From Pseudomonadota bacterium (GTDB taxonomy: Bacteria; Pseudomonadota; Alphaproteobacteria; Rhizobiales; Xanthobacteraceae), in assembly GCA_023388935.1 (NCBI GenBank), contig JAEWFG010000106.1, forward strand, positions 1 through 29,634: a DNA stretch of 29,634 nucleotides. Reading direction: 5' to 3'. Within the stretch, counting starts at the first letter, position 1; every line of letters starts with the position of its first letter. Of the stretch, positions 1 through 7,323 are shown piece after piece. The translations under genes were made by a program, and so were the position numbers. The notes beneath the pieces are model-generated. The model was not told the DNA's origin. It did no database searches and worked only from the letters and a program-made list of their open reading frames with translations.

Positions 1-59
1 CGCCGGGTGAGGGCTCTCGCCTCTGGGGGAATCCCGCCGTGGAGACACCCTCTCCCCAA

Positions 60-83
60 CCCTCTCCCGCAAGCGGGAGAGGG
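60..83. repeat. GC-rich perfect hairpin, repeat fragment
   Basis: Two 11-base arms (CCCTCTCCCGC at 60-70 and GCGGGAGAGGG at 73-83) are exact reverse complements with only AA between them. The hairpin lies about 42 bases beyond the stop of the minus-strand TAXI gene. Similar CTCTCCC..GGGAGAG text occurs in the repeat at 22541-22676, so this is probably the edge of the same dispersed family. It could help end transcription of the TAXI gene, but no T-tract follows on the minus strand. Confidence 0.6.
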
Positions 84-124
84 AGCGCACTGCCGTCCTG
101 GGAATCATCAATACCATCGCAAGA

Positions 125-1288
125 CTAGTCGAACCCGTTCGGCATGTCGGCCTTGGCCAGCGCGGCTGCGCGCGCCTTCATCCAGCTGTCGAGGAACGCC
201 TTGTCGTCCGAGGGCGGATTGGACTTGCCGTGATCGGCCCAGGCTGTTGCGAGGACCTCCTGCCGCTTGATCAGTTTGTTGTTGTGCGCGTCCTGCGCGT
301 CGCTCCATTGCCCGGCTTCCTTCAGCGCCTTCACCGCGCCGGGATGCACCGGCACCACCCAGTTCTTGGTCTGACGGTCGGCGGCGAGCCCGCCGGCCCC
401 GGGCGCGGAGTCCTTGTAGGCATCGTAGTTCACGATCATCGCCTTGGTCATCGCATAGACCTGGTCGGCCGGCTGCGAGGCGTAGGCGACGAGGATCGGG
501 TAGGGGTAGTTGCCGAGCTCGATCGGCTTGTCCGGCGAGATGCCGGCGCCGCAGGTTGCAAGCTGCGGGAAGAAGAACGAGCCGACCTTCTGCATCCGCA
601 TCCAGCCTTCCTTGTCCTTCGCGGGCAGCGGCGGCCAGATCAGGCCGCGCGGCGAGGTCTCGGCCTCCTTGGCGGGGCCGGTGATGGTGGTGCCGAACGC
701 GGCATCGGTGTCGTTGTTGACCAGGCCCTTCCACATCGCGCCATAGCTCGCGAACTCGACGACCTTGACGTCCTTTTGCGTCAACCCTGCGAAGGCGAGC
801 ACCGCGAGCGAATTCTGGTTCAGCGCCGGCGAGCCGACCACGAAGCCGACGCGTTTGCCTTTGAGGTCTTTCAGGTCCTTCACGCCGGCATCGGCGGCGA
901 CGCCGAGCGAGCCGCAGTTGCAGTCGACGCTCGATAGCAGGATCTGCAGCGGCTGCGGGCCCCATTCCTTCGCGCCGAACTCGAACACGCCTTCCTGTGC
1001 GAAATAGGTGCCCGATCCCATGGCCGAGGAGGCCGCGCGCTTGGCGCGCAGCGGCGCGAGACGGGCGACGTCGTTGCCGGCTGGCAGCACGCGCACGTCA
1101 GTGCCGTATTTGTCCTTCATCATCTTGCCGACGCCGACCGCGATGTTGAAGCCGGCGGTGCCGGTGTCGTAGGCGGTGAACGTCAATGTCGCCGGCAGCT
1201 TGATGTCTTCGGCGAATGCGTAGCGTGTAGACACAAAAGAAACGCCCGCAACCAATGCAGGCGCGAGCAGGATCAGCCCACGGAACAT
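125..1288 (-). CDS. TAXI family TRAP transporter solute-binding protein
   Basis: This is a 387-aa periplasmic substrate-binding protein of the TAXI (TRAP-associated extracytoplasmic immunogenic) type, which captures organic anions for a tripartite transporter. Residues 1-26 form a signal peptide ending near AFA before ED. The mature N-terminus has the family pattern LTFTAYDTGTAGFNIAVGVG, followed by a segment around residues 130-160 (VKDLKDLKGKRVGFVVGSPA) typical of the ligand-binding lobe. The ATG at 1288 has GGGAGGG a few bases upstream. No TRAP membrane subunit lies next to it: downstream is only a repeat, then the window edge, and upstream is a biotin carrier gene on the same strand. The substrate is unknown. 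The nearby acyl-CoA carboxylase genes suggest a carboxylic acid, which is inference. The family call is firm. Confidence 0.88.
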   Translation of the reverse strand: MFRGLILLAPALVAGVSFVSTRYAFAEDIKLPATLTFTAYDTGTAGFNIAVGVGKMMKDKYGTDVRVLPAGNDVARLAPLRAKRAASSAMGSGTYFAQEGVFEFGAKEWGPQPLQILLSSVDCNCGSLGVAADAGVKDLKDLKGKRVGFVVGSPALNQNSLAVLAFAGLTQKDVKVVEFASYGAMWKGLVNNDTDAAFGTTITGPAKEAETSPRGLIWPPLPAKDKEGWMRMQKVGSFFFPQLATCGAGISPDKPIELGNYPYPILVAYASQPADQVYAMTKAMIVNYDAYKDSAPGAGGLAADRQTKNWVVPVHPGAVKALKEAGQWSDAQDAHNNKLIKRQEVLATAWADHGKSNPPSDDKAFLDSWMKARAAALAKADMPNGFD

Positions 1289-1432
1289 GTTTCCCTCCCA
1301 TTGTCCTCGCTTTTGCCGCGAAGACTTTCTTGCTTGGGATGATCATGTCACCGGGAATCGGCGATGGCAACGCCGTACCGCGGAACGAAGAGTCGGGCTG
1401 ACAGATTGTCGCGGATTGTGCCGATAACTCAC

Positions 1433-1654
1433 TTAACTCGCGACGATCGCGATCGCTTGCCCTTCGGCTACGACATCGTCGAGCTTCACGAGAAGCGATG
1501 TGATCGTGCCGCTGGCGGGCGAGGGTACAGGTATCTCCATCTTCATCGCCTCGACCACCACAACGTCGTCGCCATCGGCAACGGTTCCTCCAACTTGCAC
1601 AGGAGTTGCGCAGATGCGTCCCGCAATCTCCGTGACGATCTTAATTTCTGGCAT
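1433..1654 (-). CDS. Stand-alone biotin carboxyl carrier protein (biotin/lipoyl domain)
   Basis: This 73-aa protein consists of a single biotinyl domain. The motif VEAMKMEIPV contains the lysine expected to carry biotin (K38), and the repeated beta-strand pattern on both sides (GGTVADGDDV, VKLDDVVAEGQ) fits the family. The ATG at 1654 (MPEIK) was preferred over one nine codons upstream because AAGGCG sits just before it and the domain begins there. The gene is divergent from the IclR and carboxyltransferase genes and shares their 94-bp promoter gap. It probably carries carboxyl-biotin to the carboxyltransferase at 2653-4212. Biotin carboxylase, the usual third partner, is absent from the window. 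Confidence 0.88.
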   Translation of the reverse strand: MPEIKIVTEIAGRICATPVQVGGTVADGDDVVVVEAMKMEIPVPSPASGTITSLLVKLDDVVAEGQAIAIVAS

Positions 1655-1708
1655 GCCATCGCCTTTTTGTTGTCGTTGCAAAATGCCTGAGGTAGCGTCG
1701 TCTGCAAG

Positions 1709-1734
1709 TGGAATTTAATTCCGCAGAGCGGAAC
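1709..1734. promoter_or_regulatory. Candidate IclR-type operator, two overlapping palindromes
   Basis: GGAATTTAATTCC (1710-1722) is a perfect 13-bp palindrome. It shares its right half with a second perfect palindrome, TTCCGCAGAGCGGAA (1719-1733). The site therefore has three alternating GGAA/TTCC half-sites in 24 bp. Known IclR-family operators include palindromes of the TGGAAAT-N-ATTTCCA type, which the first palindrome (with its 5' T at 1709) closely resembles. The site is 15 bases before the IclR start codon and 55 bases from the biotin carrier gene, so it could control both divergent units. Confidence 0.55.
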
Positions 1735-1748
1735 AAACGGTAGGGCAC

Positions 1749-2723
1749 ATGGGACGACGATCGGAGCGGTTAAGCAGGCAAGGCGCACTCGCTGGCGACG
1801 CCGGTGAGGGTGACGTCATTCAGGTGGTGTCGCGCGCCTTCGACGTGTTGCGATGTTTCGAGGGCCACGAAGCCCGGCTCGGCAATCTCGAGATTTCAAA
1901 TCGCTGCGGCCTGCCGCGCTCGACGGTGTCACGGCTGACGCATACGCTGACGCGGATGGGGCAGCTCGTCTATCTGCCGCGCGATCAAAAGTATCGCATC
2001 GGCCCGAGCGCGGTGGCGATGAGCGCCTCGATGATGAAGGGCCCGCAGTTGCGCAGCATGATCGGGCAACGGCTTCAGGAAGTCGCCGAGCAACTGCCGG
2101 GCACGGTCGGCTTCGTCGTCCCTGATCGCTTCCATCTCGTCTATCTCCAGTTCGCGCGCTCGGCGGCTGCGCTCGGCCTGCATGAGGGCACCGGCAGCCG
2201 CATCTCGATGGCCTCGACCGCTGCGGGCGCGGCCTACACTGCGGCGCTGCCGCCCGCAGTCGGCGATGCCTTTATTTCGGAAATGGAACGGGAAGCTCCC
2301 GAGGCTGCGAATATCCTGAAGCCCCGCATCGAAGCCAACCGGCAGTCGCTGCGTGAGCACGGCTATGTCACGGCCTGCGGCCTGTGGAGCCCGCACATCA
2401 ACGGGCTCGCAGTGCCGATCTGGTCGCCGCAGTACCAGACCTTCGTTGTGGTCACGATCGGTCTTCTATCCGCGATGTATGACGAGCAGCGTCTGCGCGC
2501 AGAAGCCGCCCCGCTGATGGTTGCGCTCGGCCGCTCGCTCGGTAACCTGCTCGAGGGCGCGGAAGGCGACGTCTTCAACAACCGTCTCTCGCGTAAACCG
2601 GTCGCAATGGCCGTGCATAACAATAACAAGCCGATCACGTCGGAGGGAGTGAATGACCTGGAAGCCGGAACTCGACGAGCTCGCCCGGCGCGAATCCTTC
2701 GCGCGGGAGATGGGAGGCGTTGA
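1749..2723 (+). CDS. IclR family transcriptional regulator
   Basis: This 324-aa DNA-binding regulator has an N-terminal winged helix at roughly residues 24-90 (IQVVSRAFDVLRCFE, then LGNLEISNRCGLPRSTVSRL as the helix-turn-helix and YRIGPSAVAM closing the wing). The C-terminal IclR effector domain spans about residues 100-275. IclR proteins typically repress or activate adjacent catabolic genes in response to a small organic acid. The start has GGTAGGG just upstream. The gene overlaps the next one by 71 bases in another frame, so the last 24 or so residues (rich in R and A) are probably not functional. The overlap and shared strand imply cotranscription with the carboxyltransferase. Confidence 0.87.
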   Translation: MGRRSERLSRQGALAGDAGEGDVIQVVSRAFDVLRCFEGHEARLGNLEISNRCGLPRSTVSRLTHTLTRMGQLVYLPRDQKYRIGPSAVAMSASMMKGPQLRSMIGQRLQEVAEQLPGTVGFVVPDRFHLVYLQFARSAAALGLHEGTGSRISMASTAAGAAYTAALPPAVGDAFISEMEREAPEAANILKPRIEANRQSLREHGYVTACGLWSPHINGLAVPIWSPQYQTFVVVTIGLLSAMYDEQRLRAEAAPLMVALGRSLGNLLEGAEGDVFNNRLSRKPVAMAVHNNNKPITSEGVNDLEAGTRRARPARILRAGDGRR

Positions 2724-4212
2724 CAAGGTCAAGCGACAGCATGACCAGGGCCGACTGACTGTTCGGGAACGTATCGACAAGCTGATCGACAGAGGCAGCT
2801 TTCACGAGATCGGTGCCGTCTCGGGCATCGGTGAGTACGATCCAAAGGGCGAGTTGAAGAACGTGACGCCGGCGAACTGTGTGTTCGGCCGTGCGCGCGT
2901 GGACGGCCGCACCGTGGTCGTGGTCGGCGACGACTTCACCGTGCGCGGCGGCTCCGCCGATGCATCGATCTCGGCAAAGCCCCTGATGGCGGAGGAGATG
3001 GCACATGACTTCCGTCTGCCCATCGTCCGCATCATCGAGGGTTCCGGCGGCGGTGGCTCGGTCAAGACCATCGAGACCAAGGGCGCGGCGAACTTGCCCG
3101 GCGGGATCGGTGGCACGCGCTGGTATCGCTTCACGACGGAGAACCTGTCTCGCGTGCCGGTCGTCGCGCTTGGCCTCGGTTCGGTCGCGGGTCTTGGCGC
3201 GGCGCGCCTTGCGGCGAGCCACTATTCCATCATGACCAAAAAATCCGCGATGTTCGTCGCGGGCCCGCCTGTGGTGAAGCGCCTGGGGCAGGACTTGTCG
3301 AAGGAGGATCTCGGCGGCGCCGACATCCAGACCCGGGCCGGCGCGGTCGATCATGCCGTCGAGACCGAGGAGGAGGCGTTTGCTTGCGCGCGACGTTTCC
3401 TCTCCTATCTGCCGTCTTCGGTCTACGAGTTGCCGCCGACCTTGCCCTGCACCGATGATCCCGATCGCGCCGAAGAAGCGCTGATGAATGCGGTGCCGCG
3501 CAACCGCAAGCAGGTCTACAAGATGCGGCCCATCATCGACGCCGTCGTCGACAAGGGCTCGTTCTTCGAGGTCGCCTCCAATTTCGGCAAGCCAATCATC
3601 GTCGGTCTCGCGCGGCTCGAGGGCAGGGCGGTGTTGGTGCTCGCCAGCGACAGTTTCCATTACGGCGGTTCGTGGACGGCGGATGCGTGCCAGAAAGTCG
3701 TGCGCTGGGTCGACTTCGCGGAAACTTTCCATCTGCCGATCGTCTACCTCATGGATTGCCCGGGCTTCATGATCGGCCTCGATGCCGAGAAGGCCGCGAC
3801 CATCCGCCACGGCGTGCGCGCCATGGCGGCCGTCAACCAGACCACCGTGCCCTGGTGCACGGTGATCCTGCGCAACGCCTTCGGCGTCGCCGGCGTGGTG
3901 CATCAGCCGGCAGACCGCTTCTCGATCCGCTACGCCTGGCCGTCAGCCTATTGGGGCTCGCTGCCGCTCGAGGGCGGCATCGAAGCTGCCTATCGCGCCG
4001 ACATCGACGCGGCTGAGGACAAGACGGCCAAGCTGAGGGAGATCGAGGAGCGCCTCAACAAGCTGCGCTCGCCGTTCCGCTCGGCAGAAAAGTTCTGGGT
4101 CGAGGAGATCATTGATCCTCGCAAGACGCGGTCGCTGCTTTGCGAATTCGCGCGTTTGGCGGAGCCGCTGCGAAAGCCGGGGCCGCCGGAAAATATGACG
4201 ATCAGGCCGTAA
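2653..4212 (+). CDS. Acyl-CoA carboxylase carboxyltransferase (beta) subunit, PccB-like
   Basis: This 519-aa protein has the two crotonase-fold halves of the carboxyltransferase family. The N-half (about 25-260) includes RLTVRERIDKLIDRGSFHEI and EGSGGGGSV, and the C-half (about 285-500) includes MRPIIDAVVDKGSFFE and DCPGFMIGLDAE. The enzyme moves a carboxyl group between biotin and an acyl-CoA. A GGAGGGA element at 2642-2648 supports the ATG. The segment that normally reads KAYGGAY is here RNAFGVAGVVHQP, followed by YAWPSAYWGSLPLEGG, so it is a diverged branch with an uncertain acyl substrate. It could be part of a carboxylase, a transcarboxylase or a decarboxylase. The family is certain; the exact reaction is not. 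Confidence 0.9.
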   Translation: MTWKPELDELARRESFAREMGGVDKVKRQHDQGRLTVRERIDKLIDRGSFHEIGAVSGIGEYDPKGELKNVTPANCVFGRARVDGRTVVVVGDDFTVRGGSADASISAKPLMAEEMAHDFRLPIVRIIEGSGGGGSVKTIETKGAANLPGGIGGTRWYRFTTENLSRVPVVALGLGSVAGLGAARLAASHYSIMTKKSAMFVAGPPVVKRLGQDLSKEDLGGADIQTRAGAVDHAVETEEEAFACARRFLSYLPSSVYELPPTLPCTDDPDRAEEALMNAVPRNRKQVYKMRPIIDAVVDKGSFFEVASNFGKPIIVGLARLEGRAVLVLASDSFHYGGSWTADACQKVVRWVDFAETFHLPIVYLMDCPGFMIGLDAEKAATIRHGVRAMAAVNQTTVPWCTVILRNAFGVAGVVHQPADRFSIRYAWPSAYWGSLPLEGGIEAAYRADIDAAEDKTAKLREIEERLNKLRSPFRSAEKFWVEEIIDPRKTRSLLCEFARLAEPLRKPGPPENMTIRP

Positions 4213-4235
4213 CGAGCGGACGTCGTTCGATGCAT

Positions 4236-4268
4236 CGCGGGGTTATCCGACGGATCGGATGCCCCGCG
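4236..4268. terminator. Possible bidirectional hairpin between convergent genes
   Basis: CGCGGGG (4236-4242) pairs with CCCCGCG (4262-4268), and the loop contains a second small dyad, ATCCGACGGAT. It lies 24 bases past the carboxyltransferase stop and overlaps the last codons of the convergent DUF1127 gene. No T-tract follows on either strand, so intrinsic termination is only a possibility. Confidence 0.35.
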
Positions 4269-4485
4269 GATCGGTATCCCGGTTCGACGCGACGTAGTCG
4301 ATTTCGCCGCGCGCTGTGCCGATGTCCATGAGCTCTCTGTCGCTGAGATTCCAGAGGGTTGCCTGCAATCTTCGGCGGTCGCGTCTTTCCTGAAACGCAG
4401 CCCAATATCGCTCGAAAATGTTGGAGAGACGCCGCCTCGGGGCGGCTCCTTTTCGCGCACCTGTCTCAACATAGGTCGTGCTCAT
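4243..4485 (-). CDS. DUF1127 domain protein
   Basis: This is an 80-aa, arginine-rich small protein. The C-terminal half carries the DUF1127 signature LWNLSDRELMDIGTARGEID (residues ~43-62). Members in other alphaproteobacteria are linked to RNA turnover and to phosphate and carbon metabolism, often through RNA or protein contacts by the basic face; that is family knowledge, not visible here. The ATG at 4485 is chosen over an upstream GTG because AGGAGG (4493-4498 on the plus-strand numbering) is seven bases away. The residues before the domain (ERYWAAFQERRDRRR) are strongly basic and probably helical. It is a single-gene unit. Confidence 0.85.
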   Translation of the reverse strand: MSTTYVETGARKGAAPRRRLSNIFERYWAAFQERRDRRRLQATLWNLSDRELMDIGTARGEIDYVASNRDTDPRGIRSVG

Positions 4486-4824
4486 CGCCACACCTCCTGG
4501 CGGTCAACCGCCCGCAAGGACAATGCGCCGGCGTGACGGGGTTGGCTTGACGTTCGGCTTACATTTCCCTTACCGGCGGCTTATTTTCTTTGCGGAAGGG
4601 ACGGTGCTGACGCCTTCTGGTGGTCCGAAGCCATCGGGAGATTTGCAGCGTGCGCTATCTCTTCGAGGAGTGCGCATTTGGCCTTCCAGAGTAGCACCGG
4701 GCAGGCTGTGCGATAATCCGGGCGCACAAGTGCAGCCAATTTCGGCCGCGCTTCAGACCCATTTCAGCCAAGTTGCTATTGGCTCCTCGTTGACCGGGGC
4801 AGGGCCATCATTTGGAGTCCTGCA
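4486..4824. other. 339-bp intergenic region with no intact gene
   Basis: This gap separates two divergent small genes. It must hold the promoters of the DUF1127 gene and the secreted-protein gene. The only coding-like text is a 14-codon reading frame at 4650-4694, listed separately. No convincing -35/-10 pair or palindrome was found. Confidence 0.5.
4650..4694 (+). pseudogene. Possible remnant of a winged-helix regulator N-terminus
   Basis: Starting from GTG at 4650 the frame reads VRYLFEECAFGLPE and then stops. The opening closely matches the remembered N-terminus of a large Bradyrhizobium family of OmpR-type winged-helix proteins (MRYLFEE.ALDTDRREL). A purine-rich GGGAG precedes it. After residue 10 the similarity is lost and nothing resembling the rest of the domain follows before 4825. 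It may be a decayed gene start, but with so few residues chance similarity cannot be excluded. Confidence 0.35.
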
Positions 4825-5370
4825 ATGTTCAAGCAAGTTGTTTCCGCGTGTTTCTTTGTTGTCGTCAGTTTTATTCCTTCGGAAGCACGGCCCTATCGCA
4901 TCGTTCAAGCTTCCGAGTGCAACGTGACTATGCCCTGCGACTTCTCGAATTCGCAAACGGACCGTGAGCGGGTGTCCAGGTCGTCATTACAAGCCTATCG
5001 GTCGAAGCAACTGGCGGTGACCGATGCTGGTACCGCCGCCGCGACGGTGAATATCTCTGGTGTACGCATCGTCGGTGGTCGGCCAGCCGGTTGTCCTGCG
5101 TCCTTCTGCGGCTGCGGCGCGGCCCTGCGGGTGTTTGGTCGTATCGTTCCGGAGTTGAATCTCGCGGCCAACTGGCTGCGATTCCCGCGCACATCACCGG
5201 CGCCGGGAATGGTCGCGGCCCGGCGTGGGCACGTCTTTGTTCTGGAGCAGCACCTCGCTGGCGACGTCTGGATGGCATACGACGCCAATTCGGGCGGGCG
5301 CGCAATAAGAATGCACCCGCGTTCCCTGCGGGGCTACACTGTCGTCAACCCGCGCGGCACAACGAGCTGA
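4825..5370 (+). CDS. Secreted protein of unknown function
   Basis: This 181-aa protein has an N-terminal signal peptide (residues 1-21, hydrophobic ACFFVVVSFIPSEA). The middle (about 37-75) looks like a low-conservation linker. The C-terminal ~100 residues form a compact unit beginning GCPASFCGCGAALRVFG, with three cysteines in seven residues, followed by FPRTSPAPGMVAARRGHVFV, HLAGDVWMAYDANSGG and YTVVNPRG. The Cys and His arrangement and the DANSGG stretch recall CHAP/NlpC-like secreted folds of rhizobia, but I cannot assign a catalytic function. GGAG lies seven bases before the ATG. It is a single-gene unit. Confidence 0.75.
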   Translation: MFKQVVSACFFVVVSFIPSEARPYRIVQASECNVTMPCDFSNSQTDRERVSRSSLQAYRSKQLAVTDAGTAAATVNISGVRIVGGRPAGCPASFCGCGAALRVFGRIVPELNLAANWLRFPRTSPAPGMVAARRGHVFVLEQHLAGDVWMAYDANSGGRAIRMHPRSLRGYTVVNPRGTTS

Positions 5371-5561
5371 GGGAAACAGCCGACATCAATTGGATGCGTG
5401 ACACTCTGCAACGCGCCTGTTGACGGGTCCGGCAGAACTGTCTTGCGGGGTGCGCGCATGCTCACTTGGTGCCGCTGTTTTGTCCGATCGGCTACGTTGG
5501 CGTGACCTCGAGACAATATCGCGTTACCCTCTCCGGACAAGAACAAGAGGGAACGCCAATC

Positions 5562-7259
5562 GTGTACGACTTCATTATCGTGGGCGGCGGCTCGGCGGGG
5601 TCCGTGCTGGCCCACCGGCTCTCCGCAAAGAGCGCCAACAAGGTCCTGCTTTGCGAGGCCGGGCAGGACACACCGCCCGGCAACGAGCCGGCCGAAATTC
5701 GGGACAGCTATCCGGGCACGGCCTATTTCGATCCGCGCTTCCACTGGACCGAACTCAAGGTCACGACCCAGGTCGTCAGCCATAACAATCCGAACGAAGG
5801 GCGTCCGCCCTTACGCAAATACGAGCAGGCGCGCGTGCTGGGCGGCGGCTCGTCGATCAACGGCCAGATGGCCAACCGCGGCGCACCGACCGATTACGAT
5901 GAATGGGAGGCGCGGGGCGCCACCGGCTGGAACTGGAACGAAGTGCTCCCTTTTTTCAAGAAGGTCGAGCGGGACCTCGATTTCGACGGACCATACCACG
6001 GCAAGGATGGCAGGATCCCGGTCCGCCGAATCCCGAGGGAGCACTGGACACGGCATTCGCAGGCGTTCGCCGACGCATTCCATGAAGCTGGCCATCAATT
6101 CGTGGCGGACCAGAACGGCGAATTCGTCGACGGCTATTTCGCGGTGACGCATTCCAACCAGGCCGAGCAGCGCGTCTCGGCCGCGATGGGCTATCTCGAT
6201 CGCGAGACACGCAAACGCGCCAACCTCACGATCTCCACCAACACGCAGGTCAGGGAGTTGTTGTTCGAGGGCATGCAATGCGTCGGCGTGAAGGCGGCGG
6301 TCGACGGACGGATGCAGGAATTCCGCGGCCGCGAGATCATTCTCTCGAGCGGCGCCATCCATTCGCCGGCGCATCTCTTGCGCGCCGGCATCGGCCCGGT
6401 CGGTCACCTCAAGGATCTGGGGATTCCCGTCCTGATGGGGCTGCAAGGCGTCGGCCAGCGCCTGATGGACCACCCCTCGATTTCACTGTCGTCCTTTGTC
6501 CGCCGCGGCGCGCGCATGAACGAGCACACAAGGCGCCACATGCAGCTTGGCTTGCGTTATTCGTCCGGCCTGTCAGGCGTGCCGAAGGGCGACATGTTCG
6601 TCGTCGTGCTCAGCAAATCGGCCTGGCATGCGGTCGGCGCGCAGATCGGCTCGCTGCTGACCTTCGTCAACAAGACCTATTCCGAAACCGGACAGATCAA
6701 GCTTGCCTCGCGCGATCCCTCGGCCGAGCCGGTCGTCGAGTTCAACCTGTTGTCTGACCGGCGCGACCTCGATCGTCTAATGAGCGGTTTCCGCAAGATG
6801 GCGGCAGTGCAAATGAGCGAAACCGTCAGGGCGGTGACGGACAAGCCGTTCCCGGCCTCCTATACCGACCGCGTGCGCAAGATCGGCGTGGTCAATACCA
6901 GGAACAGGATCCTGACCAAGATCGCCGCGACCCTGATGGACGGCCCAGCGGCGCTGCGCCACTACATGATCGACAATTTCGTGGTCGAGGGCTTCACCTT
7001 CGATAGCGTGATCAACGACGATGAGGCGCTGGAAGCCTTTGTGCGCAAGGCAACCATCGGCGTGTGGCACGCCTCATGCTCGTGCCGCATGGGGCGGGCC
7101 GACGATCCGATGGCGGTGGTCGATACCCAGGGCCGCGTCAAGGGCGTCCAGGGTCTGCGCGTCGTCGACGCATCGATCTTTCCGGTAGTGCCATGCGCCA
7201 ACACCAATTTCCCGGTCTTGATGTCGGCGGAGAAGATCGCTGCAGCGATGTTGCAGTGA
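5562..7259 (+). CDS. GMC family FAD-dependent oxidoreductase
   Basis: This 565-aa flavoprotein belongs to the glucose-methanol-choline family, which oxidises alcohols or polyols. The dinucleotide-binding motif IIVGGGSAGSV is at residues 4-14, and the GMC signature ARVLGGGSSINGQMANRG follows at about 88-105. The second GMC signature (SSGAIHSPAHLLRAGIG) lies near 265-280, and the active-site pair is H503 in WHASCSCRMG with N549 in NTNFPVLM. The GTG start at 5562 is preferred over an ATG 32 codons upstream because AGAGGGA precedes it and the fold begins at once. The 3' end faces the FAD-linked dehydrogenase at 7324. The substrate cannot be read from the sequence; choline-dehydrogenase-like alcohols are plausible. 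Confidence 0.9.
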   Translation: MYDFIIVGGGSAGSVLAHRLSAKSANKVLLCEAGQDTPPGNEPAEIRDSYPGTAYFDPRFHWTELKVTTQVVSHNNPNEGRPPLRKYEQARVLGGGSSINGQMANRGAPTDYDEWEARGATGWNWNEVLPFFKKVERDLDFDGPYHGKDGRIPVRRIPREHWTRHSQAFADAFHEAGHQFVADQNGEFVDGYFAVTHSNQAEQRVSAAMGYLDRETRKRANLTISTNTQVRELLFEGMQCVGVKAAVDGRMQEFRGREIILSSGAIHSPAHLLRAGIGPVGHLKDLGIPVLMGLQGVGQRLMDHPSISLSSFVRRGARMNEHTRRHMQLGLRYSSGLSGVPKGDMFVVVLSKSAWHAVGAQIGSLLTFVNKTYSETGQIKLASRDPSAEPVVEFNLLSDRRDLDRLMSGFRKMAAVQMSETVRAVTDKPFPASYTDRVRKIGVVNTRNRILTKIAATLMDGPAALRHYMIDNFVVEGFTFDSVINDDEALEAFVRKATIGVWHASCSCRMGRADDPMAVVDTQGRVKGVQGLRVVDASIFPVVPCANTNFPVLMSAEKIAAAMLQ

Positions 7260-7323
7260 GCCGCAGCACTCTCCGGCCATCAGTGGCGTCTCGCCTTCAC
7301 TTGGCAAGGCTGTCCGGCGTCGA

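Noticed and set aside
108..965. Long open frame opposite the TAXI gene region in another minus-strand frame
   Set aside because: It overlaps the well-supported TAXI gene, is extremely rich in arginine and alanine, and has no family motif; it is a GC-driven shadow frame.
2635..3903. 422-aa minus-strand open frame opposite the carboxyltransferase
   Set aside because: No ribosome site or family motif was seen, while the plus-strand gene is complete and recognisable.
4546..4570. TTGACG followed by a TTACAT-like element as a plus-strand promoter
   Set aside because: It is over 250 bases from the nearest plus-strand gene and the spacing of the elements is poor.
5466..5561. N-terminal 32-codon extension of the GMC oxidoreductase
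   Set aside because: The extension has no ribosome site and is not part of the fold; the GTG at 5562 has AGAGGGA in front and starts directly at the FAD-binding strand.
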